DNA of 13,321 bases from NCBI GenBank assembly GCA_937889655.1, contig CALBZG010000055.1:1-13321 (forward strand), read 5' to 3'. Source of the stretch: an uncultured Clostridia bacterium. GTDB lineage: Bacteria; Bacillota; Clostridia; Peptostreptococcales; Anaerovoracaceae. Positions 7,629 through 13,321 of this stretch are shown piece by piece. The position numbers were made by a program, and so were the translations under genes. Each line of letters starts with the position of its first letter. Position 1 is the first letter of the stretch. Below the pieces are notes generated by a model. The model saw nothing but the letters and a program-made list of their open reading frames with translations, was not told where the DNA came from and searched no databases.

Positions 7629-8267
7629 GTGAACGAAACCAAGAAAATTTCCAGCGCGGTTATCAGACGACTTCCAAGATATCGAAGGTACCTGAAGGAA
7701 CTGCGTAAAAAAGGCGTTGATAAAATATCATCCAATGAACTGAGCGCTCTGATCGGGTACAGCGCATCCCAGATCAGGCAGGATCTGAACAACTTCGGCG
7801 GTTTCGGGCAGCAGGGCTACGGCTACAACGTTGAAGCGCTGTATCACGAGATCAGCGCCATCCTCGGGCTGGATAAAGAGCGGTCCATCGTCATCATCGG
7901 CGCCGGGAAACTGGGCACTGCCATCGCCAACAACACCTACGGCAGAGCAGGATTTTCCGTCAAGGCTCTTTTCGATGTGAAGGAAGACCTCATCGGCACG
8001 CAGAACAACGGCATCGATGTTCTTGACATCGAAAATTTAGTATCCTTTGTGGAAGAAAACAAGATCGACATCGGAGTGATCTGCACCCAGCCGCAACCGG
8101 CCCAGGAGATCGCAGACAAGCTATCCTTTGCCGGGATCAAGGGGATCTGGAACTTCGCGCCTATCGATCTGGAGGTTCCAAGCCGGGTCGCCCTGGAAAA
8201 TGTCCATCTGTCCGACAGTCTGCATTCCCTCGTTTATCACATCAATAATATGAACAAAAGAAAATAA
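7629..8267 (+). CDS. rex: Redox-sensing transcriptional repressor Rex
   Basis: Rex is a homodimeric repressor that senses the NADH/NAD+ ratio: NADH releases it from DNA, turning on fermentation and electron-transfer genes in anaerobes. The 212 residues have the normal size. The N-terminal winged helix includes the recognition segment SASQIRQDLNNFGGFG (45-60). The Rossmann domain follows, with VIIGAGKLG (GxGxxG at 91-96) and ICTQPQPAQ further on, and the C-terminal helix SLHSLVYHINNM swaps between subunits. Translation starts at GTG 7629, supported by GAGGGGGGA (7614-7621) 7 bases upstream. The gene lies after the acpP terminator and is convergent with ferredoxin. Its stop codon forms part of the ferredoxin terminator stem. 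Confidence 0.96.
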   Translation: MNETKKISSAVIRRLPRYRRYLKELRKKGVDKISSNELSALIGYSASQIRQDLNNFGGFGQQGYGYNVEALYHEISAILGLDKERSIVIIGAGKLGTAIANNTYGRAGFSVKALFDVKEDLIGTQNNGIDVLDIENLVSFVEENKIDIGVICTQPQPAQEIADKLSFAGIKGIWNFAPIDLEVPSRVALENVHLSDSLHSLVYHINNMNKRK

Positions 8268-8293
8268 CCGCTTCACATTATGCGAAACGGTTA
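8250..8293 (-). terminator. Terminator of ferredoxin, overlapping the rex 3' end
   Basis: TAACCG (8265-8270) pairs with CGGTTA (8288-8293), with a further TTC/GAA pairing inside and a short loop. Read on the minus strand the hairpin is followed by ATTTTCTTTTG, a T-rich tail, so it fits termination of the ferredoxin transcript. On the plus strand the hairpin is followed by mixed sequence with no T run, so it is at most a weak terminator for rex. The rex TAA (8265-8267) is the first triplet of the stem. Confidence 0.65.
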
Positions 8294-8320
8294 TCAGCTA
8301 TCAAGGTTAGTTACTGAGAA

Positions 8321-8491
8321 TTAAGCTTCTACAGGTGCGTCAACTGGGCATACATTAGCACAAGCGCCACAATCGATGCACTTATCGGCGTCGATCACAT
8401 ATATGCTGTCGCCTTCTGAGATAGCCTCAACCGGGCACTCAGGTACACAAGCTCCGCATGAGATGCAAGCTTCGGTGATTTTGTAACTCAT
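8321..8491 (-). CDS. 2[4Fe-4S] clostridial-type ferredoxin
   Basis: This 56-residue low-potential electron carrier serves, in anaerobes, pyruvate:ferredoxin oxidoreductase, hydrogenases and Rnf-type complexes. Reading the minus strand from ATG at 8489-8491 gives MSYKITEACISCGACVPECP and ends in CPVDAPVEA. Two complete CxxCxxCxxxCP motifs are present (Cys9, 12, 15, 19 and Cys38, 41, 44, 48), enough for two cubane clusters. The protein is acidic and lacks any signal peptide. AAAGGAGG (minus strand, 8499-8506) lies 7 bases before the start. It is too short for common gene-length cut-offs. It is divergent from the P-loop/Asp23 gene and convergent with rex. No Rex-type operator was recognised in its promoter. 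Confidence 0.97.
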   Translation of the reverse strand: MSYKITEACISCGACVPECPVEAISEGDSIYVIDADKCIDCGACANVCPVDAPVEA

Positions 8492-8537
8492 TTTGAATCC
8501 TCCTTTGAAAACTTACGTTTTTCTAATGAACAGAGCC

Positions 8538-8566
8538 ATTATAACACTAAAGAAACAGCAAGTAAA
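8538..8566 (-). promoter_or_regulatory. Extended -10 promoter of ferredoxin
   Basis: On the minus strand TATAAT (8543 down to 8538) is preceded by TGT, giving the extended -10 TGTTATAAT. A 4-of-6 match to the -35 box, TTTACT, lies 17 bases further upstream (8566-8561). The predicted start is near 8531, about 40 bases before the ATG. The -10 overlaps a TATAAC on the plus strand (8540-8545) that could serve the divergent gene, although that strand lacks a convincing -35. Confidence 0.65.
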
Positions 8567-8589
8567 GATGAATGTGGGAGTATTTTAGC

Positions 8590-9396
8590 ATGAGAGTCTA
8601 CGCATTAGTAGGGAAAAGCGGAACAGGAAAAAGCTATCAGGCCATGAACCTGTGCAGGGATATGGACATAGAAGCCATCATTGACGATGGCCTTCTTATA
8701 TATGGGAACAGCATCCTGGCGGGCATATCGGCCAAGCGGCAGAAAACGAAAGCCGGCGCCATCAAAACCGCCCTCTTCACAGAAGATGAACACCGGGACT
8801 CCGTGGTGGAGAAGCTGCGCAGAGTGCAGCCCGCCAGCATTCTTGTCCTTGGGACCTCTGACCGTATGATCGAAAGGATCGTCAAAAGACTGGAGCTCCC
8901 TTCACCGGAGCGCACCGTTTATATTGAAGAGATCACCACGGAAAAAGAGAGACAGCATGCGGATAAACAGCGCCACGAGCTTGGGAAGCATGTCATCCCT
9001 GTGCCCACCTTCCAGCTCAAACGGGAATTCTCCGGGTATTTCGTGGACCCATTGAGGATATTCAGAAGCTTGGGGGCCCGGGACTCGTATCTGGAAAAGT
9101 CCGTTGTCAGACCCACCTACAGCTATATGGGCGGATTTTTTATTTCCGACAATGCCATCAGTGACATCGTGACGATCCTGGCACGGGAAGTCAAAGGATT
9201 GGACTCCATCCTCAGAGTCAAAACGGAAACAGACAAGCACGGTGTCTCGATCTCCGTCCTGGCCATCATGGAATATGGATGCCGTATCGTGGATGTAGCC
9301 AGGGAATATCAGCGGCTGATCGAAGAGAAGGTTTCGGAAATGACAGCATTTCATGTAGCTACAGTGGATATCGAAGTCAGGGGACTCAAAACATGA
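8590..9396 (+). CDS. P-loop NTPase domain fused to Asp23/Gls24 domain, unknown function
   Basis: The exact function is not recognised. ATG 8590 is chosen over the in-frame ATG 8572 because GGGAG (8576-8580) sits 9 bases upstream of it; this gives 268 residues. Residues 1-130 look like a nucleotide-binding fold: strand MRVYALV, Walker A GKSGTGKS (8-15), an acidic AIIDDGLLI segment (29-37) and hydrophobic SILVLGTSD (83-91) before the basic helix RMIERIVKRL (92-101). After a charged linker with VIPVPTFQLKREFSGYFVDP, residues about 172-268 match the Asp23/Gls24 (DUF322) domain: YMGGFFISDNAISDIVTILA, VKGLDSI and an alternating strand/helix tail ending VATVDIEVRG. No signal peptide or membrane helix is seen. 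The stop overlaps the next gene, a DNA glycosylase, as ATGA, implying co-translation. Asp23 proteins are linked to envelope stress in Firmicutes. The ATPase part suggests a regulated or switch-like variant, which is inference. Confidence 0.8.
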   Translation: MRVYALVGKSGTGKSYQAMNLCRDMDIEAIIDDGLLIYGNSILAGISAKRQKTKAGAIKTALFTEDEHRDSVVEKLRRVQPASILVLGTSDRMIERIVKRLELPSPERTVYIEEITTEKERQHADKQRHELGKHVIPVPTFQLKREFSGYFVDPLRIFRSLGARDSYLEKSVVRPTYSYMGGFFISDNAISDIVTILAREVKGLDSILRVKTETDKHGVSISVLAIMEYGCRIVDVAREYQRLIEEKVSEMTAFHVATVDIEVRGLKT

Positions 9397-10289
9397 TCGT
9401 GCGGGAAAACATCAAGGATTTTTCCTTACAGCAGATTTTCGACTGCGGACAATGCTTCCGATGGAAGCTTCAGGAGGATGGCAGCTATATCGGCGTGGCA
9501 GGCGGCCGGGCAGCCAGGATCTCCTTTCTGCCGACAGACGGAGAGTATGCAGGGACGTTGGTCATCGATAATGGCCTCCCGGGCATCAACACGGAGAAAG
9601 ATGACAGGGAGTATGAAGACTTCTGGGAGCCGTATCTGGATCTGAAAAGGGATTACGGGCAAATAAAAAGAGAGCTTGCCGAAGATGATCCGGTTATGGA
9701 TCAAGTCATCGCCGCAGCGCCGGGCATGCGGATCCTGAATCAGGATCCCTGGGAAACACTGATCTCCTTCATCATTTCCCAGAACAACAATATAACAAGA
9801 ATCAAAGGATGCGTGGAAAACCTGTGCAGGCTCTTCGGGCAGCCTCTGGGCGTTTTCTTTGGAGAGGAGCGCTATGCCTTCCCGGGACCTGAAGCTCTGG
9901 CTTCACTGAATCCGGAAGACCTGGAGCCGGTCCGACTGGGGTACCGGGCCCCTTATATCATCGATGCATCCAGAGCCGTGATGGCTGAAGGCGTCGAAAA
10001 ACTCTATAGCTTCCGGGGGGATCGAGGCGGAGAAGGATACCGTTATCTGTGCGCTTTGCCGGGAGTGGGACCTAAGGTGGCGAACTGCATCCTGCTTTTC
10101 GGCCTTCAAAAAACCTGCTGTTTTCCAGTGGACGTATGGGTGAAGAGGGTCATGAGCGAATTCTACGGGATGCCGGAAAAGGATCTCAAGGCCATCGAAG
10201 AATTCGGAAACCATAAGTTCGGGGAGTACAGCGGCATCGCCCAGCAATATCTTTTTTACTATATTTCCCGGGTGAAGAACAAAAAGTAA
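9393..10289 (+). CDS. ogg: OGG-type 8-oxoguanine DNA glycosylase/lyase
   Basis: This base-excision repair enzyme is expected to remove oxidised guanine and nick the backbone through a lysine Schiff base. The frame is open further upstream, but ATG 9393 is preferred: it overlaps the preceding stop as ATGA and has AGGGGA (9379-9384) 8 bases ahead, giving 298 residues. FDCGQCFRW (16-24) is characteristic of the OGG N-terminal domain. The HhH-GPD core begins near PWETLISFIISQNNN (119 onward). The hairpin motif LPGVGPKVAN carries the catalytic Lys228, and FPVDVWVKR carries Asp247. The 19-residue Lys-Asp spacing equals that of human OGG1 (249/268). Clostridial OGG proteins of this type are known, so 8-oxoguanine is more likely than alkylated bases as substrate. 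Confidence 0.9.
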   Translation: MIVRENIKDFSLQQIFDCGQCFRWKLQEDGSYIGVAGGRAARISFLPTDGEYAGTLVIDNGLPGINTEKDDREYEDFWEPYLDLKRDYGQIKRELAEDDPVMDQVIAAAPGMRILNQDPWETLISFIISQNNNITRIKGCVENLCRLFGQPLGVFFGEERYAFPGPEALASLNPEDLEPVRLGYRAPYIIDASRAVMAEGVEKLYSFRGDRGGEGYRYLCALPGVGPKVANCILLFGLQKTCCFPVDVWVKRVMSEFYGMPEKDLKAIEEFGNHKFGEYSGIAQQYLFYYISRVKNKK

Positions 10290-10340
10290 GGCTGTCGAAA
10301 TAATTATGTAAACCAATGCATAGTTTTTTATACGAAAAAG

Positions 10341-10411
10341 TGATAAAATGGCAAAAATCGGTGTGGATTTGCCTTGAACCTACCAAAAACACGCGAAGTA
10401 TGCGTGTTTTT
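10341..10411 (+). other. Intergenic stretch with possible short transcript
   Basis: Between ogg and the groES promoter an extended -10, TGATAAAAT (10341-10349), is followed by an imperfect hairpin (GGCAAA 10350-10355 with TTTGCC 10368-10373, helped by TC/GA) and then a strong terminator (10385-10411). The upstream -35 region is poor (TAGTTT at 17 bases). The arrangement could yield an RNA of about 60 bases, or could simply be the 3' untranslated region of ogg. No known RNA family was recognised. Confidence 0.2.
10385..10411 (+). terminator. Intrinsic terminator after ogg
   Basis: AAAAACACGC (10385-10394) pairs perfectly with GCGTGTTTTT (10402-10411) around a 7-base loop, and the tail continues with CTTTTG. 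It lies about 95 bases after the ogg stop and isolates the groES promoter. The A run on the 5' side means it could also work in the opposite direction. Confidence 0.85.
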
Positions 10412-10464
10412 CTTTTGTGCAAGGAAAAAAACATGAAAAAACTTCAAAAAAAGCGACAAAAGTG

Positions 10465-10493
10465 TTGACACGCCGAAGGTAATGAGGTATATT
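10465..10493 (+). promoter_or_regulatory. Sigma-A promoter of groES-groEL
   Basis: A perfect TTGACA (10465-10470) is followed after 17 bases by TATATT (10488-10493). The predicted start near 10500 falls inside the CIRCE element, the normal arrangement for HrcA repression. Confidence 0.85.
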
Positions 10494-10497
10494 ACAT

Positions 10498-10524
10498 TTG
10501 GCACTCAAATAATGAGAGTGCTAA
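10498..10524. promoter_or_regulatory. CIRCE operator (HrcA binding site)
   Basis: The inverted repeat reads TTGGCACTC, a 9-base spacer, then GAGTGCTAA. This matches the CIRCE consensus TTAGCACTC-N9-GAGTGCTAA in 17 of 18 arm positions; the third base of the left arm is G instead of A. HrcA, encoded elsewhere, is expected to bind here and to release it on heat shock. The position overlaps the transcription start. Confidence 0.95.
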
Positions 10525-10576
10525 CAAATTTCTGTTAATCATAAAAATTGATGCATATTGAGAAAGGAGATTTACA

Positions 10577-10855
10577 ATGAGTTTTGGAATCAAGCCTCTT
10601 GGCGAAAGACTTGTTATTAAAAAGTTCGAGGCGGAAGAAAAGACGGCAAGCGGGATCGTGCTTCCCGGCCAGGCAAAGGAAAAACCGCAGATGGCTGAGG
10701 TCGTAGCAGTAGGCCCGGGCACCAAGGATGAACCTATGGAAGTGAAAGTAGGGGATAAGGTCATATACAGAAAATACGGCGGCGATGACATCAAGTATGA
10801 CGGCGAAGAATATACTATTTTATCGCAGCGCGAAATATTGGCAGTAGTTGAATAG
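10577..10855 (+). CDS. groES: Co-chaperonin GroES
   Basis: GroES is the heptameric lid of the GroEL folding chamber. The protein has 92 residues, slightly shorter than E. coli GroES (97). FGIKPLGERLVIK at the N terminus, the mobile GroEL-binding loop around EEKTASGIVLPGQAKEKPQ (15-33), VVAVGPG and the closing strand YTILSQREILAVVE are all standard. AAAGGAGA (10563-10570) is 6 bases before the ATG. It is first in a two-gene heat-shock operon under the CIRCE promoter. Confidence 0.98.
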   Translation: MSFGIKPLGERLVIKKFEAEEKTASGIVLPGQAKEKPQMAEVVAVGPGTKDEPMEVKVGDKVIYRKYGGDDIKYDGEEYTILSQREILAVVE

Positions 10856-10868
10856 GAGGTAGTTAAAA

Positions 10869-12500
10869 ATGGCTAAAGAAATGTTTTACGGCGAGGATGC
10901 AAGGAAAAAATTGCTCTCCGGAGTTGATCAGTTAGCAAACACAGTTAAAATCACCCTGGGACCTAAAGGAAGAAACGTACTTCTTGAAAAGAAATTCGGC
11001 AGCCCCCTCATCACCAATGACGGAGTGACCATTGCCAAGGAAATCGAACTGGAAGATCCAATGGAAAATATGGGCGCTCAGCTTGTTAAAGAAGTCGCCA
11101 CCAAGACCAACGACGTGGCCGGAGACGGAACCACCACTGCAACCCTTCTTGCTCAGATCATCATCAAAGAAGGATTCAAGAACGTGGCAGCAGGAGCCAA
11201 TCCAATGGTATTGAAGCGCGGCATCCAGGGCGCAGTTGATATCGCTGTCAGCGAAATCGCAGCATTGTCAAAGCAGGTGGGCTCCAAGGAATCCATCGCC
11301 CAGGTAGCATCTGTATCCGCAAGTGACAACGAAATCGGAAACCTGATCGCAGAAGCTATGGAAAAAGTGGGAAAAGACGGCGTTATCACCGTTGAAGAAT
11401 CCAAATCCATGGGCACTACTCTGGAAGTCGTTGAAGGGATGCAGTTTGACAGAGGCTATGTATCCGCTTATATGGTCACTGACACCGAAAAAATGGAAGC
11501 TGTGATGGAAAACCCATACATCCTTCTGACAGATAAAAAGATCTCAAACATCCAGGACCTGCTTCCTTTGCTGGAGCAGATCGTGCAGCAGGGCAAAAAG
11601 CTCCTGATCGTCTGTGAAGACCTGGAAGGCGAAGCATTGGCCACCATCGTCGTCAACAAGATCAGAGGAACCTTTGACTGCGTCGCTGTCAAAGCTCCCG
11701 GCTTCGGCGAAAGAAGAAAAGCCATGATGGAAGACCTGGCTATTCTGACCGGCGGTACTGTGATCACAGAAGAACTGGGCTATGACCTGAAGGAAGCCAC
11801 TGTAGATATGCTCGGAAAAGCCACTTCCGTCAAAGTGAACAAGGAAACCACCGTTATCGTTGGCGGCGCAGGAAAGCCTGCTGACATCGAAGCCCGCTGC
11901 AGCCAGCTCAAAGCTCAGGCAGCAGAGACTACCAGCGAATTCGACAAGGAAAAGACTCTTGAACGTCTTGCCAAGCTGGCCGGCGGCGTAGCCGTGATCA
12001 AGGTGGGCGCAGCTACCGAGACCGAACTTAAGGAAAGAAAACTGAGAATAGAAGATGCTCTCAACGCTACTAAGGCAGCAGTTGAAGAAGGCATCGTTGC
12101 CGGCGGCGGCGTTGCTATGGTGAACGCTATACCGGCAGTAGCCAAATATGTCAAAGGCCTGTCCGGCGATGAAAAGACCGGCGCAAACATCATCATGAGA
12201 GCCCTGGAGGAGCCGGTTCGCCAGATCGCAGAAAACGCCGGTTTTGAAGGCAGCGTCGTGGTTGCAAAGATCAAGAGCTCAAAGGTCGGCACCGGTTTCA
12301 ATGCCACAACTGAGCAGTACATGGACATGATGCAGGCTGGTATCGTTGACCCTGCAAAGGTCACCAGAAGCGCTCTTCAGAATGCCGCATCCGCATCCGC
12401 AATGCTTCTCACCACTGAAGCAGGCGTAGTAGATGTTCAGAAGGATGAGCCGATGATGCCTTCCATGGGCGGCATGGGCGGTATGGGCGGCATGATGTAG
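10869..12500 (+). CDS. groEL: Chaperonin GroEL
   Basis: GroEL is the 60-kDa ATP-dependent chaperonin that forms two seven-membered rings and folds proteins in the cytosol. The 543-residue sequence is collinear with the family: KITLGPKGRNV (27-37), ITNDGVTIAKEI with Asp52, the ATP-site GDGTTT (86-91), the apical domain with VKAPGFGERRKAM, the IEDALNATKAAVEEG region and the flexible Gly-Gly-Met-rich tail ending GGMGGMGGMM. The ribosome binding site TAGGAGGT (10853-10860) overlaps the groES stop codon and is spaced 9 bases from the ATG, so the two genes are co-translated. Nothing suggests a divergent paralogue. Confidence 0.99.
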   Translation: MAKEMFYGEDARKKLLSGVDQLANTVKITLGPKGRNVLLEKKFGSPLITNDGVTIAKEIELEDPMENMGAQLVKEVATKTNDVAGDGTTTATLLAQIIIKEGFKNVAAGANPMVLKRGIQGAVDIAVSEIAALSKQVGSKESIAQVASVSASDNEIGNLIAEAMEKVGKDGVITVEESKSMGTTLEVVEGMQFDRGYVSAYMVTDTEKMEAVMENPYILLTDKKISNIQDLLPLLEQIVQQGKKLLIVCEDLEGEALATIVVNKIRGTFDCVAVKAPGFGERRKAMMEDLAILTGGTVITEELGYDLKEATVDMLGKATSVKVNKETTVIVGGAGKPADIEARCSQLKAQAAETTSEFDKEKTLERLAKLAGGVAVIKVGAATETELKERKLRIEDALNATKAAVEEGIVAGGGVAMVNAIPAVAKYVKGLSGDEKTGANIIMRALEEPVRQIAENAGFEGSVVVAKIKSSKVGTGFNATTEQYMDMMQAGIVDPAKVTRSALQNAASASAMLLTTEAGVVDVQKDEPMMPSMGGMGGMGGMM

Positions 12501-12563
12501 CCTGATTTGCCAAAATCCAAATCCAAACAAAACCAACCTCAATAAACCATAAAAAGCACATCA

Positions 12564-12596
12564 AAAACGGCTGTCCTTTCAAAGGGCAGCCGTTTT
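12564..12596. terminator. Bidirectional terminator between groEL and the minus-strand gene
   Basis: AAAACGGCTG (12564-12573), a U-G wobble and CCT pair with AGG and CAGCCGTTTT (12587-12596) around a short loop. T runs are present on both strands, so it ends groEL from the left and the small membrane protein gene from the right. The 46 bases before it (12510-12555) contain no G on the plus strand. Confidence 0.88.
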
Positions 12597-12633
12597 AGCA
12601 TTCAAATATCAATAATCGCAGCAGATGGTCCCA

Positions 12634-12954
12634 TCAGCCGGCAAAGATCTTCACCATGGAGCTTCCGGCGGCCAGAGTGCAGTAGATGCCGGTGAGCAGC
12701 GCTGCAAAGACCAGGATGGCCGGTTCCTTCTTCCTTACGATCGAAAAGAAGGATGTGATAATAGCCAGAATGCCGCAGGCAAACATCAGAACCGCTACGA
12801 TAGACTGAAACGGGTTGGCAGTAATGATATCGATCCCTGCATATCCTTCTTTCCAAGGGTATATCGACCATACTGTAAAAAGAACCACTTCGATGACCAT
12901 TAAAAAAACAGCCCATTTTCCCGAATTGGTTGTCGGCAATAACACGAGTTTCAT
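12634..12954 (-). CDS. Small three-helix membrane protein, unknown function
   Basis: The function is not recognised. The start at 12952-12954 on the minus strand is fixed by AAGGAGGG (12963-12970), 8 bases ahead; the longer frame to 13008 adds a basic, unconvincing N terminus. The 106-residue product starts MKLVLLPTTNSGKWAVFLMV and has three hydrophobic stretches, about residues 14-33 (AVFLMVIEVVLFTVW), 50-72 (SIVAVLMFACGILAIITSFF) and 78-100 (AILVFAALLTGIYCTLAAG), with a positively charged RKKE turn before the third. The 'P-K/T-T-x-x-GKWAV' beginning resembles short uncharacterised membrane proteins common in Firmicutes. A competing reading frame here (12602-12976) has no hydrophobic pattern and is rejected. 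No confident promoter was found, and the gene ends at the groEL terminator. Confidence 0.8.
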   Translation of the reverse strand: MKLVLLPTTNSGKWAVFLMVIEVVLFTVWSIYPWKEGYAGIDIITANPFQSIVAVLMFACGILAIITSFFSIVRKKEPAILVFAALLTGIYCTLAAGSSMVKIFAG

Positions 12955-13090
12955 GATTTCTGCCCTCCTTGACCATCTATTCAAACCGCAGTTTTTAATG
13001 CGATCCATCCAATTAATTATCTTATACCCAGAACAACGCGGATTCCTTCAAAAACAGGTGCAAAGGTTCATTTTCCATATTGTTTTTATG

Positions 13091-13119
13091 TTGAAAGAAC
13101 AAAGGAAAAGTAATATAAT
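13091..13119 (+). promoter_or_regulatory. Sigma-A promoter of the last gene
   Basis: TTGAAA (13091-13096) and TATAAT (13114-13119) are 17 bases apart, predicting a start near 13126 and a leader of about 30 bases before ATG 13156. Confidence 0.8.
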
Positions 13120-13155
13120 GAAGTAATCTTTTTTAGAAGGGCGTCTGGAGGCGTT

Positions 13156-13321
13156 ATGAAAGCAAGAATATCCTTACTCATAGGACTTATGGCATTGGCC
13201 ATTTTTCTGGGATTCATCATTTTCTCCACGCAAGAAGCACCGGTGGCAGCAGAGCTCACAGAAGAAGCTGCCGGACCGGAACTGACTCCTGAAGAACGGG
13301 CAGCCGTCATGGTCGACAACG
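13156..13321 (+). CDS. Secreted or membrane-anchored protein, N-terminal fragment
   Basis: The reading frame begins at ATG 13156, with GGAGG (13147-13151) 4 bases upstream, and is still open at the window edge after 55 codons. It starts MKARISLLIGLMALAIFLGF, a basic residue pair followed by a long hydrophobic core, then IIFSTQEAPVAA, so a signal peptide or N-terminal anchor is expected. No cysteine follows the hydrophobic stretch, so it is not a lipoprotein. The visible mature part is Glu/Ala/Pro-rich (TEEAAGPELTPEERAA), like a flexible linker. The strong promoter and ribosome binding site support this strand over the opposing open frame. The function cannot be told from this fragment. Confidence 0.75.
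   Translation, partial: MKARISLLIGLMALAIFLGFIIFSTQEAPVAAELTEEAAGPELTPEERAAVMVDN

Noticed and set aside
9279..9392. Longer N terminus for the OGG glycosylase from ATG 9279
   Set aside because: The extra 38 residues overlap the Asp23 coding region, are Ser/Gly/Arg-rich and do not resemble the family. The ATGA overlap with a good ribosome binding site at 9393 fits better.
10433..10468. Tiny ORF of 11 codons (MKKLQKKRQKC) with AAGGA upstream
   Set aside because: It ends inside the groES -35 box and lies upstream of the transcription start. Such a short Lys-rich frame in A-rich DNA is expected by chance.
10521..10538. TAACA-N6-TGTTA inverted repeat in the groES leader as a possible Rex site
   Set aside because: The half-sites are in the reverse order to the Rex consensus (TTGTTAA...TTAACAA), and the CIRCE element explains the control of this promoter.
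12602..12976. 124-codon minus-strand frame overlapping the small membrane protein gene
   Set aside because: Its composition is not protein-like (scattered His, Arg and Cys, no hydrophobic pattern) and it runs into the groEL terminator flank. The other frame has three clean membrane helices and an ideal ribosome binding site.
13086..13319. 77-codon minus-strand frame at the right edge
   Set aside because: It is antisense to the plus-strand frame that has a consensus promoter, a ribosome binding site and a signal peptide.

Overview
The window looks like chromosomal DNA of a low-to-mid G+C anaerobic Firmicute, most likely class Clostridia. The evidence is a clostridial 2[4Fe-4S] ferredoxin, strong AGGAGG-type ribosome binding sites, sigma-A promoters with near-consensus -35/-10 boxes, a CIRCE element in front of groES-groEL, and a gene order (tsaE-tsaB-rimI-tsaD-ABC-F ... 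rex ... groES-groEL) that matches the Bacillus subtilis ydiB-ydiC-ydiD-gcp-ydiF ... ydiH(rex) ... groESL neighbourhood. A more precise taxon is not claimed. No transposase, phage gene, CRISPR array, tRNA or rRNA was seen. This is mostly housekeeping sequence.

Bases 1-1780: the C-terminal end of a probable CapA-family protein runs in from the left edge and overlaps a PepV-type M20 dipeptidase. Bases 1798-7152: a strong promoter and a short, possibly structured leader precede six closely packed genes: a RibU-like riboflavin ECF substrate-binding membrane protein, then tsaE, tsaB, rimI and tsaD, then an ABC-F ATPase. The tsa genes supply all of the tRNA t6A37 machinery except TsaC (not in the window). 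RimI and ABC-F add ribosomal protein acetylation and ribosome-linked ATPase functions, so the block is centred on translation.

Bases 7192-8293: acyl carrier protein has its own promoter and a hairpin terminator. It is followed by rex, the NADH/NAD+-sensing repressor. Bases 8250-10289: a 56-residue ferredoxin is on the minus strand, convergent with rex. From the same short region an unusual gene (N-terminal P-loop domain fused to a C-terminal Asp23/Gls24 domain) is read on the plus strand, and it overlaps an OGG-type DNA glycosylase gene by ATGA. Bases 10385-12596: a terminator, then a sigma-A promoter overlapped by CIRCE, groES, groEL and a bidirectional terminator. Bases 12634-13321: a small three-helix membrane protein of unknown function on the minus strand, and the start of a secreted or membrane-anchored protein on the plus strand that leaves the window.

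The least ordinary items are the P-loop-Asp23 fusion next to a DNA repair gene, the structured leader in front of ribU that does not look like an FMN riboswitch, and the overlapping divergent -10 boxes between ferredoxin and the P-loop gene. None of these is proven to be a new system from sequence alone.
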